From: Bacteroidota bacterium
Lineage (GTDB): Bacteria > Bacteroidota > Bacteroidia > Chitinophagales > UBA2359
DNA length: 46,224 bases
NCBI GenBank assembly: GCA_020631245.1
Contig: JAHDHP010000002.1
Location: forward strand, 1-46,224
Direction: 5' to 3'
Shown: piece by piece, positions 43,737 to 46,224 of the stretch
Position numbering within the stretch: position 1 is the stretch's first letter
How the letters are laid out: each line of letters begins with the position of its first letter
Made by a program: the position numbers and the translations under genes
Notes under the pieces: model-generated
What the model was told of the DNA's origin: nothing
What the model saw: the letters and a program-made list of their open reading frames with translations, nothing else
The model's database searches: none

Positions 43737-43950
43737 GCGTGAGGGATAGTAGCGGTAGCTTGGCGAAATAGAAAGGTAGTGACGCTTTTTCTAGCAGGGC
43801 TGACGGAGGAAGACACTGCTAGAAAAATAGCGGAACCCCTTTTCTATGAGCCAACTACAAGCGGATAGCCCGACCCCATTTTGGTTATGAAAATGCCACC
43901 TGCGAGGACGCTGGTGGGAGCATTTTCATAAGCAAAATGGGGGCACGCCC
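43737..43950 (-). repeat. Element A, copy A7
   Basis: Reverse orientation: the TATCCCTCACGC end is at 43737 and GGGCACGCCC ends at 43950. The central hairpin is CTAGCAG/CTGCTAG with a T-rich/A-rich extension (TTTTTCTAGCAG with CTGCTAGAAAAA) in place of the GC-rich extension of A3. The variable terminal stem pairs CCCCATTTTGG..GCCACC with its complement, with loop TGCGAGGACGCT. It ends five bases before the stop of the gene at 43956. Confidence 0.87.
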
Positions 43951-43955
43951 AACAA

Positions 43956-45578
43956 TTAAAATTTAACTAACTTCTCCACTGTTCGCTCGTTTTCTCCTTC
44001 AATAGAGAGATAATACATCCCACTAGGATATTCTGATATATTTATGGTATATTGTTCCTTTTCGATGGCAATAGATTTGATCCTTTTACCAAATGAATCG
44101 AATAATTGGACATTTATTTCCTTTAAGTGAACGGAAGGAATGTTGAGTGTTATATGGTCGTTGCAGGGATTGGGTAGTAAGCTAATCTGTTCTGAAAGGG
44201 GCTTTTCTGTTGATGTTGCACCTGTTATCATGACCTCTATAGACGTTTTTTGGTAACAATCCCAAGCGGACGGATTATCAACAATGAGTGTAATAGTTCC
44301 AAAACCCATTGATCCCCATTCTACATTAATTGTATGATCGTCCATGTTGGTTACAGTACCACCTGTTACAGACCAAGTATAGGAATAAGCAGAATTGGGA
44401 GGAGTTGAATATCTACTGGTTGTTCCTCCCTGAACAATAGTGGGTCCCTCAATTTCGCCCTTTTCAGCGGGTAGTGGATTTCCGATATAAGTTTGTAGCT
44501 TATTGTCCCAAATTGGATTTAAAATAACCGTATCACCAGAGACAGAAAGTGCATGAATCGTTGACCAATTTTGACTGTGATACGAGATGTCCCAACAGGT
44601 AGCTTCTGCATTATCTTCTCTAAGTTGAGCGATCCGATATTTGCCTTTACCACCCAATTTCCACGCATTGCTTCCTACCCATATAAAATCTCCATCGGCG
44701 GCAAGGTTGAGCACTTCATGGCTACTTGCTGATTGGCTCCAGGGCAACAGATTGCCTTCTAAGTCGTAGGCAGCTACTCCTTTTCTTGCTTGTCCTGCCA
44801 CCTCGCTAAAGGAGCCTCCTACAAAAATAGCGTTGTTTGTTTTCACAATTGCCGTAACTCCAAAGTTCCCACCATCGGTTATCCCAGCAATCCAATCAGT
44901 ATCCAAGGCACCAGTTGTTAAATCAAATCGACATAAATGATTATATCTGGAATCTCCTGAGATGAAGTAAAAATCTCCTCCTACATATAAATGGTTTCCC
45001 TCAATAAAAAGCTGATTAACCCCATGAGCAGTACGGAATTCGTCCGTTTCCCAATCTAGGAATGATGCTGTAGAAACATCATAAGCAACAATTTTGTGGG
45101 GATTTCTATTGACATAGTAAATTACATTTCCACGTGCGCAAATTCCACTTCTCCAACCAGGATACATTGCACGACCTTCAAATGGTACTATTGCTCCCGT
45201 TTCAAGATCAAATATGCAGATTCCTAAGTATTGCTCATCGTTAATTTCTTGAAAGCTCCCAGTTACGACTATCTTATCAGCAACTATTTCCATGTTATCT
45301 ATGCTGCCTGTCATGGAGGAAATAGGTGTCCAATCGCTTAGCTCTCCCGTTTTAGCATCATACCTAGCTAATCCTTTTCGGGGTTCTCCGTTAATTTCCC
45401 TGAATTTTCCTCCAATGTAAACGGTGTTACCAGCCTGTTTTATAGCAAATACATCTTCGACATCAGGAGTAATATAAGATAATCTTTGGGCATGTACTTG
45501 TTGGGTAGTTAAACTACCAATAATAATGGCAAGTACTGCCAATTGAAATAAATGATAATTAATGATTAAGTTTTTCAT
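43956..45578 (-). CDS. Secreted beta-propeller protein with T9SS type A sorting domain
   Basis: A 540-residue secreted protein. The signal peptide is 1-30 (LAVLAIIIGSLTTQQVHA). Residues about 35-400 form repeated propeller-like units (NTVYIGGKFREINGEPRKGLARYDAKTGEL; NAIFVGGSFSEVAGQARKGVAAYDLEGN), as in delta-60-type or PQQ-like repeats. A PKD/Ig-like segment follows (YTWSVTGGTVTNMDDHTINVEW), and the C-terminal T9SS type A sorting domain has ISLLPNPCNDHITLNI and PSGMYYLSIEG. ATG 45578 is chosen: the 64 residues that an upstream TTG or ATG would add come from repeats B and D and are not a signal peptide. Its function is unknown. Confidence 0.88.
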   Translation of the reverse strand: MKNLIINYHLFQLAVLAIIIGSLTTQQVHAQRLSYITPDVEDVFAIKQAGNTVYIGGKFREINGEPRKGLARYDAKTGELSDWTPISSMTGSIDNMEIVADKIVVTGSFQEINDEQYLGICIFDLETGAIVPFEGRAMYPGWRSGICARGNVIYYVNRNPHKIVAYDVSTASFLDWETDEFRTAHGVNQLFIEGNHLYVGGDFYFISGDSRYNHLCRFDLTTGALDTDWIAGITDGGNFGVTAIVKTNNAIFVGGSFSEVAGQARKGVAAYDLEGNLLPWSQSASSHEVLNLAADGDFIWVGSNAWKLGGKGKYRIAQLREDNAEATCWDISYHSQNWSTIHALSVSGDTVILNPIWDNKLQTYIGNPLPAEKGEIEGPTIVQGGTTSRYSTPPNSAYSYTWSVTGGTVTNMDDHTINVEWGSMGFGTITLIVDNPSAWDCYQKTSIEVMITGATSTEKPLSEQISLLPNPCNDHITLNIPSVHLKEINVQLFDSFGKRIKSIAIEKEQYTINISEYPSGMYYLSIEGENERTVEKLVKF

Positions 45579-45617
45579 GCTGAACTTTTTATTTGTATAG
45601 TTTGGACTGTCTTCAAG

Positions 45618-45765
45618 TCTCCTCTTGGGAGGAGATTTAGAGGTGGGTTTTGTGCGAGTAGAGACAAGGCATACCTTGTCTTTACGAGTGCGAAGTGCTC
45701 TGCACCCTACGATTATACCCACCCCTTGCCCCTCCGAGGAGGGGAATATCGTTCCATCGTTATTC
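45618..45765. repeat. Composite of repeats B, D and C between secreted genes
   Basis: A degenerate B unit in plus orientation (45618-45651), the D palindrome (45658-45685), a fragment resembling the F end (CACCCTACGA), a B copy in minus orientation (45717-45744), and a C fragment (ATCGTTCCATCG) that ends at the stop of the next gene. The arrangement is much like 40049-40237. Confidence 0.75.
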
Positions 45766-45766
45766 G

Positions 45767-46224
45767 TCACCTCACCATCACCTTCCCCTTCACAATTCTT
45801 CCTTTCGATGATTGAATACGATACAGATAAACACCTCTTGGTATCGGTGGTAATAATTCTTGATGTAATGGTATACTTAGATGAGGAATCAAACCTATTT
45901 CTTGTCCCATTATATTGAACAGTTGGAGGGAGAACCGCTCTCCTGCTTGTACTTGGTTGATTTGAATATTGAGTTGGCTATTATCATGGTTGACAGTAGC
46001 ACCTAAATGATCTTTAATAATGGGGATTTCTGGTACAGAGGTATGTACAAAGTTGGCAGTGGTCGTATCAGGAATACCGACCGTATTAAACACTTTATTC
46101 GTAATGACTGGCTCATTATAATCGAAATAAATGGCAGCTTCATTGGTGATGAGATCGCCAATAGCATTGTCTTTTTGGGCTAAAGTGTAGGTAATAAATC
46201 CATGACTAGCGGGTTCATTGCTGG
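45767..46224 (-). CDS. C-terminal part of a secreted LRR-family paralog (cut by window edge)
   Basis: The frame stays open to the window end, so only the last 152 residues are visible. They match the C-terminus of the protein at 40227 closely: PASHGFITYTLAQKDNAIGD, AAIYFDYNEPVITNKVFNTVG, then the T9SS type A sorting domain (LNIQINQVQAGERFSLQLFN, PPIPRGVYLYRIQSSKG). The end is VKGKVMVR. A start proposed at 46093 is an internal GTG and is not real. The upstream part presumably carries the same domain order as the other paralogs (inference). Confidence 0.88.
   Translation of the reverse strand, partial: SNEPASHGFITYTLAQKDNAIGDLITNEAAIYFDYNEPVITNKVFNTVGIPDTTTANFVHTSVPEIPIIKDHLGATVNHDNSQLNIQINQVQAGERFSLQLFNIMGQEIGLIPHLSIPLHQELLPPIPRGVYLYRIQSSKGRIVKGKVMVR

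Noticed and set aside
8750-43950. Element A as a retron, diversity-generating retroelement or integron attC array
   Set aside because: No reverse transcriptase, integrase or variable-repeat target gene is in the window, and copies are dispersed rather than in a cassette array. A mobilising enzyme elsewhere in the genome cannot be excluded.
45579-45770. N-terminal extension of the beta-propeller protein
   Set aside because: The extra residues are translated from repeats B and D; a proper signal peptide begins at ATG 45578.
1-46224. tRNA, rRNA or known riboswitch genes
   Set aside because: The intergenic regions were read on both strands for cloverleaf-like or conserved rRNA segments and none was convincing.

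Overview
The window looks like a chromosomal segment of a Bacteroidota bacterium, perhaps of the Saprospira/Aureispira/Lewinella kind (lineage is inference). The signs are low GC, weak Shine-Dalgarno sites, promoters of the Bacteroidota type (TTTG, about 20 nt, TAnnTTTG), and large secreted proteins with type IX secretion (T9SS) C-terminal sorting domains of both type A and type B. Other signs are plant-type leucine-rich repeats and an exbB-exbD-tonB cluster. No rRNA, tRNA, CRISPR array, transposase, integrase or reverse transcriptase gene was seen.

Layout. 0.2-5.4 kb: an outer-membrane barrel-like protein, then a two-component cluster (PAS histidine kinase, overlapping single-domain response regulator, hybrid kinase with REC-PAS-HisKA-HATPase-REC-HPt). 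5.4-12.6 kb: an intracellular LRR protein, a phospholipase-D-like/J-domain fusion, a lipoprotein, an internally deleted ATPase, a lipid-A-type acyltransferase, a DUF3137-like protein and an exported SRPBCC protein, separated by repeat-rich gaps. 12.9-15.3 kb: a secreted choice-of-anchor-B protein. 15.4-23.9 kb: a spermidine-synthase-like methyltransferase, a beta-oxidation pair (thiolase plus hydratase/dehydrogenase), chorismate synthase, a secreted zinc metalloprotease and a lipoprotein. 24-34.8 kb: a gene-poor AT-rich stretch with a structured GC-rich island, then a pseudouridine synthase, polyphosphate glucokinase, a GxxExxY protein between inverted repeats, exbB-exbD-tonB, fmt, a small membrane protein, an FAD amine-oxidase-like enzyme and malate dehydrogenase. 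35.3-46.2 kb: five consecutive secreted T9SS proteins on the minus strand, two of them large LRR paralogs and one truncated by the window edge.

The most striking content is non-coding. Seven copies plus one orphan end of a dispersed element of about 200-255 bp (here called element A) sit between genes in both orientations. Each has the same conserved blocks (GGGCGTGYCC, GGTCGGGCTATCCG, a TGTCTTCC..GTCAGCC hairpin loop, and a TATCCCTCACGC end). The stems between those blocks differ in sequence from copy to copy but stay complementary. The conserved 3' end is always followed by one of several unrelated short-period or palindromic repeats. This looks like a modular structured RNA or a hairpin-type non-autonomous mobile element. 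Related consensus sequences may exist in other Bacteroidota; I could not check.

The genes form ordinary functional groups (signalling, fatty-acid oxidation, TonB energisation, secreted surface proteins). Repeat elements lie at operon joints, at the chorismate synthase start, and between all the tandem secreted-protein genes, where they may drive recombination.
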